Part shown: piece after piece, positions 11,831 to 23,880 of the stretch | How positions within the stretch are numbered: the first letter of the stretch is position 1 | How the letters are laid out: each line of letters opens with the position of its first letter | Assembly (NCBI GenBank): GCA_036874045.1 | Contig: CM072344.1 | Coordinates: forward strand, 13,364,501 to 13,428,500 | Source: Cymodocea nodosa | Taxonomy: Eukaryota; Streptophyta; Magnoliopsida; Alismatales; Cymodoceaceae | DNA length: 64,000 nt | Direction: 5' to 3' | Program-made: the position numbers and the translations under genes | Notes under the pieces: generated by a model | The model's database searches: none | What the model was told of the DNA's origin: nothing | The model's input: only the letters and a program-made list of their open reading frames with translations

Positions 11831-12687
11831 TACATTACAAAAGAAGAATAAGAAAAAAACCAACATTACAACAATAATTGCTCCAACGTTACCAATGCAC
11901 GGAAACCTTCATGATGATTTTTTGGATTCTTCCTTAAGAACATGCATGAGAATTTTACTTCACGATGATTTTTTGAATTCCATTTTTTAATCATTGCTGA
12001 ATTTCAAACTCTCTAAAACTACTTGACACTCTTATTCCGAGTTTCTTTTGGATCACATGGTAAAATAAGATTAATATTTTATTAAGGCGTTCAGTTCGAA
12101 ATACCAAACTTGATATTTTTCAAATTTAATTATTTTTTGGTTAGAAAACTTATCCTCAAGTATTAAGACTGACAACAATGAAGTTGGAACCAACATGTTG
12201 TTACTTTGCAAGATTCTTCAAATAATGCTGGAAACGTTGTCCATGGACTAGATCTTGATCTTACCACTTCAAGTTGGTGGGTTGATGAAGTTGATGCTGG
12301 AGGCAAGATAAGTTTCTCATTGCCACCCTTTTATGCCTCTCCCTTGGTTTGACTTGGATTGTTTCCCGTTCTTTTGGTTATATTTGTATTTCTCGTCTTC
12401 AGTTTGGAACTTTAGTATCTTTTGTTTGAAATTCTCTTTTGTTGTGATTTCATGGTTAGAATTTTCATAATATATTTTCTCCTCTACCTTGAAAAAGAAA
12501 TAAAAAGTAGTACTCGCCATCGTTGTCAAGAAAAGAAAAAGTTGAACGAACCATTGGGAATGAATTGGCCTGGCCTAGTACGCGCTTTCGCAAGTTTACA
12601 CCAGAGGCCCCTCGTAATACGAGAGAGTGAGAAGGTCGGTCGATTACCATTTCCGTCGAAAGGGCGACTTTTCTTTTCTTAGAGAGT
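11831..12687. other. Intergenic sequence, unassigned
   Basis: AT-rich with a modest GC-richer island at 12.54-12.67 kb. No domain-bearing frame was found. Confidence 0.35.
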
Positions 12688-13325
12688 TTTGTGCACGAGA
12701 GAAAGTAGTGAAAAGAAAATGATGAAAAAGAAAGTGAAGAAAAGTAATGAAAAAATATAATATATTTGTATTTAGTGGAAAATGATAGAAAATATCATCT
12801 GTCACTTTTTAATATTATTTTACAAAGAAAGTTTTATAAGAGAAAATAAATTTATCTTTTTTTTCGAATTGAAAGGTTTAAAAGTGACAAAAAATAAGAG
12901 AAAAAAAAGGAAAAAAATAAAATATAATATAATTTGTTAAATTTATATGTTAAAAAAAGAGATAAATAATAATAATTAATAATTATAATAATAATAATAA
13001 ATTTTTATAATATATTAAATTTATATTAACCTCATAATGTATATTGTATTCTTATGAAAAATGAAAATATTTTTAATTTTTCCATAAACTTGAGATGTTT
13101 AAAAATATTTTTATGTTATTTATTTATATTTTATTACATTTTATTATTTTTTTACTTTTTTGTTACTTTTTGAACATTTATGTCACTTTCTTATCAGTAC
13201 ATAAACATTATGTTTTTTAGTAACTTTCTGTAACTTTCTATAACTTTCTTTTTCATTATTTTCTAAGCTTTTCAACACTTTTTTTTCTATTAATTTCTGT
13301 CACTTTCTAAGTGTACAAATAGACC
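12688..13325. mobile_element. Candidate MITE with long imperfect terminal inverted repeats
   Basis: The left end, TTTGTGCACGAGAGAAAGTA followed by GAAAA/ATGA-rich sequence, is mirrored on the opposite strand by the right end, whose reverse complement begins TTTGTACACTTAGAAAGTGA and is followed by a similar GAAA-rich stretch. The interior is extremely AT-rich and non-coding. The size of about 640 bp fits a MITE. No clear target duplication was resolved and the superfamily is not assigned. Confidence 0.5.
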
Positions 13326-13636
13326 TTAAGTTTCTTTTATTTGATTCCAAAGAAAAATGTTGTTGTAGACACTTATAAATAAAATAATTCTTGTAAGTAC
13401 TTTATCTCTCTTTCATAAATACATGATTATTTTTTATTTAAATTAAACACATATTCATCTTTGATTTAAACTTCTTAAAATCAGTCGGTTCCAAAAATCT
13501 TAATAAATAGAGCTCGAACTACATTCAAAAAGATTATGTACCATATATTAACTATTTTTATGATTATATTTTATTATAAAAAAATAAAATATGCTAACAC
13601 ACATAAACACCAATTGAAAAAAACAAACTTCCTTTC
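13326..13636. other. AT-rich intergenic sequence
   Basis: Nothing recognised. Confidence 0.4.
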
Positions 13637-13837
13637 AAGTGCTTAGTGGTAAAGGATACTTTTTTACCCTGTCCGAACGAACCCTCGCGTCGCTGGAGTG
13701 ACCAACCGCTTTTCCTTTCGAACGCGAGATCATGTATTTAAGTGATGAGAAAACCTCTCATTATCATGTTGGTCGCGAGTTTAAACCTTATTAATATCAA
13801 AGATTTAAAATATCTTAACCTTCAAAAAAAAAAAAAA
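13637..13837 (+). mobile_element. SINE-like sequence (tRNA-derived promoter boxes and poly(A) tail)
   Basis: TGCTTAGTGGTAAAGG near 13641 resembles a pol III A box, and GGTCGCGAGTTTAAACC near 13771 resembles a B box as seen in plant tRNA-derived SINEs. The segment ends in a run of 14 A at 13824-13837. The A-to-B distance of about 125 bp is longer than usual, so an internal insertion or chance resemblance is possible. Confidence 0.4.
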
Positions 13838-13849
13838 CAACTACTTTGT

Positions 13850-16800
13850 TGCCCTTGTAAGAAACGGCTGACTAGAGCAAGCATTCTTGACATTGCAATG
13901 TGATCGTTTGCGGTAGATTTCTTCGGACCCATTCAAGCAAGACACTTCCAAGGGAAGAGTCAGCAAACGCCGAGTGACGACGACACTACAGACAAAAATT
14001 GGCGCAGAAATCGTGTGCAATTAAAATGGTCTGAAAGCAAGACCGCGGACGACACGATGTTCCCCATGGGAGGGACGAGTACAGTGACGTGTAAGGGCGT
14101 ATCTTCAGGACCTTCCGAGCTCGCAGGTGCCGAAGTAGACGGCGGAAGAGAATGCGGACCCGACGACGACTACCGTCTACCGACACACGGTAAACCTCTC
14201 TCTGATGGGGGATGAGATTGAAAATAACGCTGTTAATGATAATTAGTGGTATATTAATGTATTCAACAAGGAAGGGAACGTTGATTAATATTTTTAGCAT
14301 GTGAATTAAATATTAGAATTATATTGATATAATTCTTGTTCACGTTTATTTACAGTTATGCTAATTTTATGATTATAAGTGATTTTCCAAAGGACTCGTT
14401 GAATCAGAGCCGTGCGTTTGGCAACGTCCCATGGCTCGTTTCCGTGGGTCACACTTCCGTTTGGGTGCGTCGTTAAACCATCGTGTTTCAGTCACACAGT
14501 GACAGGCACTCCCCTGTAGAGCATTCGTTATCGTTCACCATCACACATTTTGGGCACAAGGGAGTACAACACTAACGATTCCTTTTCGTCTGGCCGCTCA
14601 CTCCATGCGTTGCACCCTCAGTATGACACTTGTCGCTCTTCCAACCGCATAAAGCGCTCCATCCACCGTGTTAATCAGTCCATTCACAGATCCGCTGCGC
14701 AAAGCCCTCTGACAAAGCTCAAGTAAAGCCGTAAAGGACACAGATCAAGTCCCCTTTTTTCGATACTAAACTGTAACATCCAGATCTGCCATCTGCTGCT
14801 GCTACGGATCTGATAGTTTGCTACATAAAAAACTATATATTGCTCGGAAAAAACCGTATTTTGCTTGAAAAACCTGTATTTTGTAGTTCCATTGAAGTCT
14901 GCCCTTTTTATCAGTAATTAATGACATATCATTAAAACAATATCAATAATGGATCTTGAAAGCTTGAATCGATCAATAAAATAATTAAAACTTTTTTAAG
15001 GAACGGCCAGATCTGGCTACATCACAGGGATTTTGCTTGTATAGTGATCTGGTACACCGGATCTGGTTCACGCTAGTGATTTTACCATGGTGAGTTCGTA
15101 AATTATATAGTGGTTTACCTTTATATAAACTGGCTATATAATATAGCTAGATGGAGTTCATAAATTGTATAAAAATTTTACTAAGTAACAATACATAAAT
15201 TCCTACATAATGTCAGCACATAATGTCAAGGATCAATACATAAATTTCTACAATACATAATGTCAATGACCAGATTGGGGTTGATTCCAACTGAAACCTA
15301 ATGCAAACCCAAACCATTGCCACCATAATGTAATGAAGGCACCTAAATTGACGTAAGAAAAACTGGGAACGAGGAATTCTTCCTGGAACAATCCAATAGT
15401 CCATAAAAATGATGGATAAAGTGACCGTCGTTAAAGAGTCTAAACAAACATGCACGATATTACTTAAGCGATAGAACACAAAAATATCAAAAGCAACTAC
15501 AAAACCAACATAAATAGCACAACTTATATATACTGTAAAGGTTGATGAAATTCCACTGAGCCTCGTCCAAGATTGTTGAAACAGAAGTATAATGCAACGT
15601 AGTAATAATAGAACAAAGAGCACAATTGGACAAAAGGGAAAGAAATAGGAAGCATGAAAGCAAAAAGGCCTAAACACAAGATTTTCTTTTTATATTGGTA
15701 ATATTTATTTCCTCGACTTGAACACAAGATTTTCTTCCTTCGAGAATTTTATAAGGTAAGACTAAGACAAATTACGTTATCCTCTGTTGCTTAGGCAATT
15801 TCTCCTACCATCCACTACAGTTAGTACGACTGCATGGAGAGCACAGAAACCAGGAAGAAATTTTAACCGAGAAGCTACACGACAGATGTGGGAAGAGATG
15901 TGGGAAGACCAGCAAGAAAAGAAGGGAGGTGGACGAAGTTCCCAATTTGACAGACCCAACCAAAAATTTGTTTGAAAAGTAGAATAGCTTCCTGGGATCT
16001 TCAAATTATTCACCACTCAACATATGTTTTCTGCACTTTAAATGGTTTAACAGAACCTGCAAACAAAAGGAAAAGACGAGTTCGTGTTTACACCCCCCCA
16101 TCTTGGATTTGCACTCTAATATTCATATTGAGTAGACAAATGTAGTTGTATGAGATATTCAACGGCATTGGTCTATGAGAGAGCTTTTCCTAAAACCAAC
16201 CTAATCAATAAAATTATCATGATAAAACTAGATGTGACTAAGCTTCCACCGTAATCTGCAATACCAGTTGAAAGGAACATCTGAACAGCCGAAAGGAAAC
16301 ACTATATTTAGACAGTTGAAATGAAACACTAATCAATAATAAGGAAAAGGCCAACGTTTTTGAAAATGGACAAGGACCTCGACAATAAGGTGCATTGAAA
16401 GATGGTAATGGTTGCCTATTTTTTACAATTCTTGACCTCCTGATTGAATTGTTGCATTAGAATAACATATGCATATAAATTGCAATGAATCATAGTATGG
16501 TATTTTTTACAAAAAAAGTATCAAGTTTCAGAAAACATATATAATTAAATTAAATACTACAACCAATGTTAAAAAAAGTCTGATGTTATGTGAATTGGTC
16601 CCATGTAGGTGTCCACCATGAGAAGTAGAGGTGTGTGAATGATATTTTCATAATGTAAAGTGATATCAAAAAAATTGGTGTGGAAAAAGTATCTTAAGAA
16701 ATACTCCAGTACCGAAAATGCAAGTAAACCTTAATATTTTCTAGAGATTTGGTTTGTGTATGATAAAGACAATGGCTTTGTCTCAAATGAAATTTGTTGT

Positions 16801-17231
16801 ACACTTGTCAATTTGAATCTAGTTTTTTGGTACATTTCCTTTGAAGTGTAAAAGGATGCAGGATGTCTTTGATGGCTGATTTGAAAAATAATCTACTTCT
16901 GTACTTTTCTAGATATTTCTCATATAGTACCTTTTCTTAGAGCACAGGTTAAAGCTACGAAAAGAATGGACATCTTGAAGTAGATGCAAACTCAGATTCA
17001 ACATACAAAAGCAATAAAAGAACAAAAGTTAATGCACATATTTATGTATTTTTTGTTCTTCTTGCTAACATTTTCAGTTAACGTCAGACATGGATGATTC
17101 TCATTGATAAAAAACTTCAGCCTACATTTTTTCCCAAAAAAGTATCGAGATTATTGTTTAATGGCATAGATAGCTATAAAGATAATGTAGTTTAGATCCA
17201 TGTTAACAGAGCTTAATTTTACATCAGCCCT
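13850..17231. other. Intergenic sequence with GC-richer patches at 14.0-14.2 and 14.4-14.7 kb
   Basis: No gene could be assigned. A minus-strand open frame at 15213-15677 (154 codons) is Phe/Ile/Leu-rich and hydrophobic. A plus-strand frame at 15787-15975 is Glu/Arg/Gln-rich. Neither has a recognised domain; they may be remnants of exons or UTRs. The patches near 14.0 and 14.4 kb could be decayed promoter or exon sequence. Confidence 0.3.
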
Positions 17232-17965
17232 TATTTGTATGTATTATAACAATTATAATAACAATAATCCAAGCTATAATTTAATTATGTGGGGTTAGCC
17301 ATATAAATCCTTTTCTTCTATGTATATCTATCTATAGTTAAATTTTCAATTAAATTACATAAATTTAAATATTTTCTCACACTTCTTAATCAAGCCTTCC
17401 TCTATGTTTTAAATTTCTTTTATATTAATTAATTCTCCTCTTCTAACTGATACATCCTTTGACCTAAAAATATAACCTTGACCAATTACCTAATCTGATT
17501 TTTTCTTATCTTCAATTAACTTCTACTCTATTTCTAATAAATGTTTTTTTAGCTTATCCATTATAATATTACCACTCATCCAAATATCTGCATCTGTAAC
17601 ACTAACTTTTTATATATGGTTATATTTTAAAGTCCAATATCTTGAGCAATAAAGTATAGTTAGATAAATAATAGATTTATAAAATTTTCCTTTTAATTTT
17701 AAGGATAGCCTCCTACCACCAAATACTCAACAAGTATTTCTCTATTTCATCCACCCTACTTAATCCTATGAATCACATCCACTAAATTTCACCACTACTG
17801 TTTATTATAAATCCTATGTATTTAAAATATTACTTTTATGAATCTCATTACCATTTAATTATATACTTTTATTATTATTTCTATTTGTGTTAAACATACA
17901 CTTTATGTATTTAATTTTTGACGTACTTAATTTAAATCCTTTTGTCCTACTCCATGTATTGCGAC
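17232..17965 (-). mobile_element. RTE-type LINE, 3' fragment
   Basis: Read on the minus strand, the left edge gives a TGTGGGGTT-containing segment followed by AGCTTGGATTATTGTTATTA. This is the familiar plant RTE 3' terminus (GTGGGATAAGGCTTGGATTGTTGTTG type). AT-rich sequence inside it resembles the 3' coding part of the same family, heavily decayed. No intact frame remains. The elements in the 36-kb stretch run the other way. Confidence 0.6.
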
Positions 17966-18193
17966 AATTAAACAATATTCATCACCAAGAATACAACCTT
18001 CCATGAGTGCATGAAGTATGTTAAGATTGATTGCCATTGTGTCATATGATGATAAAAGGCATCCTAACTACTCCAAACAAACTATCTTAGAATATCTAGG
18101 TATCTTCACAAAAAGATTGGGTGTTTACAATGATTTAGGCATGACAAATATATATGCCGCAATTTGTGAAGAAACATTATATTATGTCATTAT

Positions 18194-18291
18194 GTTAGGG
18201 ATATATTATATTATATTATTATAAAGGTATATGGTTTATTGGATATTTATGTAACTAGGCAACCTATAAATATGCAATCCTCTCTTAACAA
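18194..18291 (+). repeat. Possible Ty1-copia LTR relic
   Basis: Begins TGTTAGGGAT and ends TCTTAACA. It shares the phrase GGTTTATTGGATAT with the copia LTR at 57,961-58,088. It lies about 1 kb before copia polymerase sequence. Boundaries are tentative. Confidence 0.4.
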
Positions 18292-19199
18292 TAAATTAAT
18301 ATAATTTTTTCCTAAAATCATCATTATTAATATTTGAGATTTCTTATAGTTATGATAAATAATTACTATCTTTTAAAGATCATAAGATTTTTGTGAGTAG
18401 GAAAATCATGAAAATTAGAAAAATAGAATTTAATTTTTTATATATTTTTGAAGATTTCTTTAAAAATAACTATTTGATGACAGACAATTGGTTTACATTG
18501 ATTGTTACTTTAACACATATTTCAATCATATGATGCTTATTATGTCTAAATATCAAATTTAACTAGTCCTATGTGTACTATGGTTTACTTAAGTTTGTTT
18601 TGAAGTTCTAGACCAAAATTTGTAGCTTATGACGAGGCCTTCATGTTTTCATTGGGTTACCATAGACAAAACAACTGACGTCTGGCACACCATGTGCAAT
18701 CATATCAAATTTGATAAGAAACTAACATTTTAGTTTTATGGTTCCAACAAAATATAAGAGATGACATTAAAATATAGTGAAGAGTATGCGACTGAGGTGT
18801 GGGAAGTTATTGCCCACTCCAAGATTGGGACCAACCAACATGACTTGGGGCTCATGCTACTCTCCCTCGCTATAAATCAAAGGGTCAATATTAGAGAGGG
18901 GTGGTGGAGGCCAATTCAGTGTCTCAATTATATACGATCAGAACACTTTACATAATGTTGGGACCTAAGAGTCAACTTGTCAAGAATATTACAGCATACT
19001 ATGTGGATTAGTAGATGAACTAAATCTGAATCAACTTCCTGTTGCAGATATTTCCAAGTTTCTTCAATACCATGAAGAACTTGCAATTGCAGATTACCTT
19101 GTCAGTGTAAATCCAGATGTTACTAATAGATTTGTGGACATGTCTTGGGAGCTAGCAAGACACCAGATTTAGGTGAGGTTTTTGCTCAGGCCATCCATA
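18292..19199. other. Unassigned sequence between LTR-like relic and copia pol relic
   Basis: Probably the decayed inner part of the same copia element, but no diagnostic motif was recognised. Confidence 0.25.
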
Positions 19200-19745
19200 T
19201 TTCCACCTAGTCCACACCACCTGTAGTTGATCAATCGACAATGGTAGTTTTATCATACCTTTTGTAGTTTTACCATGTCTCTTACTTTAGAATCTTTACC
19301 TAGGAACCATAAAGAAGCCCTATAGTTACCACATTGGAAGGCAACCATGGACAAGGAAATGGTAGCATTAACCTCTCGTGACACTTGAGATCTCAAGTCT
19401 TGTTATATTGAAGAAAGTGTTGTCTTTTGTCGATGGGCCTACACTATCAAATGCAAACTAGATGGCACTGTTAATCATTACAAGGCCCAACTAGTGGCAC
19501 AATGCTTCTCTCAAACATATGATATTGATTATTTTGAAACATTTTCCCTTATCATGCATTTGAATTCTCTCTATTGCTATAAATCAATCTTGACCGATGT
19601 TCTAGTTAAATGTTAAAATGTTTTTTTATATGGTAGTTTGGAAAAGCAAGTTCTTATAGAACAACCTCCCAATCAAGGGGAGAATTATGTTTGTATACTC
19701 AAAAAGGTTATCTATGACATCAAACATGTAAAATGATATGGCTAA
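19200..19745 (+). mobile_element. Ty1-copia fossil, reverse transcriptase fragment
   Basis: Translations contain phrases typical of copia reverse transcriptase, including YTIKCKLDGTVNHYKAQLVA, DYFETFSL and VFLYGSLEKQVLIEQPP. These match the known YKARLVAKG, DYxETFSPV and FLxGxLxExVYMxQPP blocks. Only a fragment of the polymerase survives, with several breaks. It is old, and 3' truncated or interrupted near 19.75 kb. Confidence 0.8.
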
Positions 19746-20399
19746 AGTCATTTGTATAAGAACTAAGATTCACTATTCATATGCCCATCTTGAGAAGCAT
19801 TAAGAGTATAAGTATATAAATGGATATCCATTTAGGACTTTAATCCATATATCTATCTTATATATTAATGGTTGTAACCCTGATCTTGTGACTAAGAATG
19901 AATATTCAAGAAGAGAATCTAGAGAATATATAGATGACAATTATATTACAATATTATTTGAGCATCCAAGCCTTTCACAAGAGGATAAGTATGGGGTCAT
20001 GGAGTTATTGGAAAATGAATTTAAGAGAACTTTTTCAGATTACCAAATGAGCACAGGATTTCATGGTTGAAGTATAATTTAAGTTGAATTATGTAATATT
20101 TTGGTCTATGGAATAATGTTATCTTAGTTTATGAAACTTTTCTAAATATGTTGTGCTAAACAACATTATCTTAGTTTTTGGATGTGTTGTATTGAACACT
20201 GTTATGTTATTTACAATGTTTTTGTAAGCTTCAATGCTTAATTATGTAGTTGTCATTTACAATTATATTGTATCTTTGATTCTGCAAGAATGATTATATT
20301 CTCTACATTGTTAAATTCCGGTCTACAAGATTGGATTCACCATACGCCATTATTTCTTTAAATTAAATTGTTACCATTGTGTTTTTTATAGGAAGTTAT
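19746..20399 (+). other. Unassigned; short open frame possibly from the PIF/Harbinger ORF1
   Basis: A 60-codon frame at 19888-20070 has an acidic, helical-looking segment (EHPSLSQEDKYGVMELLENE). It sits just upstream of a PIF/Harbinger transposase relic on the same strand, where that superfamily carries its second, Myb-like ORF. The link rests on position only. Confidence 0.3.
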
Positions 20400-21700
20400 T
20401 ATTAGTGATGGCTTATGATGGTGATAAACTAATGTTAATACAAAAGGAAGAACATGCAAAAAAAAAAAAAGTTGTTAATAACAATATGGCAATTTCTGTG
20501 GAATAGCAACAAGTAATATTTCATCAATAGCTACAACTTGAATATACAATATATAAGAAGGTTATTAAATCCTTCTTTACCAAATTAATCATACACTTGC
20601 AAGAAAATATATTCAATAAGTCAACATGCTTTCATGAAAGTTTGCACATTGTTAAAAAATGAAGTAATACAAGATAGTAAAGATATGAGTGTAGAAGAAA
20701 AGCTTGTCATCTTTTTTGTTACAATTAGACAAAATTAAATATATAGAGTAACAAGAGTATTTTCATCAATCTACTTGGACTGTAAATACTTATTTTAATA
20801 AAATATTGAATACGATATTAAAATTAAGTCATATACTTCTAGCAAAACTTTAACTCCTAACAGAATTCAAAATGACCTTAATGTTTTTCCGTACTTTAAG
20901 ATAAATTCTTCGTTTTTGCATATTTTTACATATCACTAAGAGAAGATAGTTCATAATATTTAAATTTTCCTTTTCATATTATAAGATTGTAATAATACTA
21001 TTGATAATACACATGTGAAAGCAACAATTACTAAAAAAGAAAATACAAACTTCAAAAATAGAAAAAGTGAATTAACACAATATTTTGATAACTTATAATT
21101 TTGATATGAATTTTTTTTTATATTCTTAACAAATAAAAGAAATCAACTGATGCTTGAGTTTTTCGATGCAATAACTCAACCTATGTCTTAGTTGTTCCAC
21201 TAGGTATGTTACCTATGGCATAACATGAAATAATGTAAGTTTTACTTGATAATAATGTGAGTTATACTTGGTTAATGAAATGTAGCCTGCATCGTATTGG
21301 TATTGAATTGTATGTAGGTAAATTTTACTTGATAAATGTTGATTTTCTAAATCAACTAGTATATATTTATCTATTTTAAAATGTAAGATATTACTCAATT
21401 GATTATGATATAATCCACTTCTTAATACAACAAAGAATTTCAATTACAAACATTCGCAATTGAGAATAGTGATCAAGTACTCATTTATAGTAAAACATTA
21501 TTTTACAATATTACAAGATTATATATCATTTTCTTTTAAAACTCAATCTAAAATTGTTTTAACTTGTTCTCTACTTCACAATTTCATTCATAAAACAAAT
21601 AAATTAGATTTACTTAAAGATCTTGAAGATGAATTACAAAAAATTAGGATTATTGATACATTACAAACTTTTCAAGAAAAGGATAAGAAAAAATAAGTAA
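20400..21700 (+). mobile_element. PIF/Harbinger DNA transposon relic (transposase)
   Basis: The broken transposase is readable in pieces. Near 20.63-20.72 kb one frame has STCFHESLHIVK and another has KDMSVEEKLVIFFVTIRQ, matching the helix-rich N-terminal region of Harbinger transposases. Near 20.85 kb LTPNRIQNDLNVFPYF matches the block ahead of the catalytic DGTHI motif. At 21.46-21.70 kb YSFKTQSKIVLTC and LLHNFI (in the form FKTQSKIVLTCSLLHNFI) match the conserved C-terminal ALHNFI block. Many stops and frameshifts make it non-functional. Terminal repeats were not identified. Confidence 0.75.
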
Positions 21701-21979
21701 TACTATTGCCAGCACTCAATAATGAATGAAGAAAATAACAAATAAAATATGTGAAAAAATCATGACATCAATGTAAGATGTTCAAAATTTATAACTCATT
21801 TTCAACTTCTATTTCAACTTTTATGTACTTGTATTGATACTTATAAATTTTTATTTTATTAATGTTTATTCTTATGAAATTGTATTTGAACTTTATGCAC
21901 GTAAATTTTCAATTTATGATAATTAATGTTTATTATAAGGTTAATGACAGTAATTGATATTTCATTATTAATACTAGAT
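21701..21979. other. AT-rich intergenic sequence
   Basis: Nothing recognised; it may include the 3' end of the PIF/Harbinger relic. Confidence 0.3.
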
Positions 21980-22255
21980 TAATGGAAATATTAAATTTTA
22001 ATTACTATGGGTAAAGTTGAAGTTAATCATATTAATATATAAGTTAAAATTCAAAACTAATTGCTTTGAACTCCATCACCTTCTTACACATACACAAATA
22101 CATAAATTTTAAATTCTACCATTTTCCTAAACATGCATAAATAGTCAAATTTCAATTTCTGTTAAATTTATTTTCCATTTCCTATCAAATTCATGATTCC
22201 TTTCACTTTCTACCAAATTCATTTCCACCCGATTCTAAGTGCACAAACACCATCC
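21980..22255. repeat. AT-rich MITE-like repeat copy
   Basis: Ends with CTAAGTGCACAAACACC at about 22236-22252, the same type of end as in the repeats near 11.8, 13.3 and 49.57 kb. Internal CATAAATAGTCAAATTTCAA matches the 11.4-11.8 kb copy. The left boundary is uncertain. Confidence 0.45.
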
Positions 22256-23860
22256 AAAAAGAGAAATATCATAGCAAGTAGATTCCCACAATAAAAATGG
22301 ATTGTGTTCTCTATAGTGGGGAGAAAGAGGGCATCAATCACATCTTTATTTTTAAGGTTACTCAAGAATTCTTGAGGCATCTCATGTCATTGTTGATACA
22401 TGATTAATAAATTCTCAGTGGGTAATTGGACCCTAGAAAGGCAAGTAGATTTTCAAGACTTTGCTTGGGTTAGCAAAGTGTCGTTAGTCTCACCTAGTGA
22501 GGGTCGACATTTACAAAGCAACCATCAACCATGACTTAGGCAATAAAAGTCAGCATTTGCCAATGATTGAGAAAGTTCGACCCTCATCAAGAAGTTTCAG
22601 ACCAAGCCTTAGTAATGGTTTACTTGACTAACCTACAAATAGCCACTTATCCTAATTTGATAACTGATACATTGGGATCTATCGTCCAATATTCTTTCTT
22701 AAATTATTGAGAAGCAAATTTTGAATTCAAGAGATGGCAAAATTCATGGAGTTGTCTTCCCACATCCTTCATTCTATATATTCAAGTAACTTCAAAAGGC
22801 ATGTATCGTCTAATTTCTTGCAAGCTATACTGCTCCACAAGATCTTTCCCCTCCATGACTAATTTCTGACTTAAAACTTAAACATTAGAGGCCTTTTAGA
22901 CACTCATAAACCCCTATGGGTCTTTCTAAGGAGTTTTTAATCTTTGTAGGTGGGAAATAATCATAAAACACCATGACCTTGCCTTGCCAATATTGATCAA
23001 TGCTTAGACCATAATGTAACGTGAAGTTTTCCCACCAATTTTGAGGACAAGATCAACAATGGCTTGTGATTATAGATTGTTTGGACATTTAGTGAAATTT
23101 CTTCATATAGTAAATTGGAAAACAACAATAGCTAAAAGGGGAGTTCTTTTACTTATTCATGATGCATGTTGGTCTGTCATGTCACAAAAATCTCACTGAG
23201 TCAACAAGTGGTTCCTTAGAAGACATTATGGGCAGGGCCGAATATTAAGATCTTTAGAATAATCATTTTTTTAACTTTTTAGGATCATATTGTTTTGGAA
23301 ACTTTTTCCTTTACATGTATCTTATTAACTTCTCTTACTAAGATTCACCATTCCTTTATTCAAAAGGAAGCATTAAAACATAGTTAATAACATACATTTG
23401 TCTCTCTTAAAATTATAATTTTAGCAATTCTATGTACAAATCCCATGATAATAAAATACTTGTATCCCTTGACCATGAATAGACAAATGATAATAGTAAA
23501 CAAAATCCATCATCATTAATAGTTTCCTTTCACCTACTTCACACAACAAAGCAAACAATGTGTTCAATATTTAAGAACACCAAAAGGGTCAAAATTTGAA
23601 AAGAAAACAAGGATACAACTTGACGATCATTAGAGATAGGAAACTCACAAGATACTTTGAAGTTGGAAGGCAATTACAAAAGAGAGCCGTCTAAGTCACG
23701 AAATAGAACATAGTAGATAATGTACAAGACATAGCCTTCTTCTCACTTAAAATCAGAAATCAAGATTTATACTTCTCAACATATCCCTGAAAATATTTGC
23801 AGACAATTTTTAGATGTCGATAGCATTTACAGATGAAAAGCCTACCAACCTTTCCATAGT
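22256..23860. other. Intergenic / 3' flank of the CCCH gene
   Basis: No coding gene recognised. A phrase near 23.03-23.06 kb (CCACCAATTTTGAGGACAAG) recalls the end of gypsy integrase before an LTR, but nothing else supports an element. The CCCH gene 3' UTR should lie at the right end. Confidence 0.3.
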
Positions 23861-23874
23861 GAAAAGAACAAACA

Positions 23875-23880
23875 TTTATT
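23875..23880 (-). terminator. AATAAA overlapping the stop codon
   Basis: On the minus strand the last codons read AAA TAA ATG, so a canonical AATAAA polyadenylation signal straddles the TAA stop. Whether it is used is unknown; if it were, the 3' UTR would be only a few tens of bases. Confidence 0.35.

Noticed and set aside
23020-23070. Gypsy integrase end before an LTR
   Set aside because: Only one short phrase matched; no LTR pair, purine tract or further domain was found.
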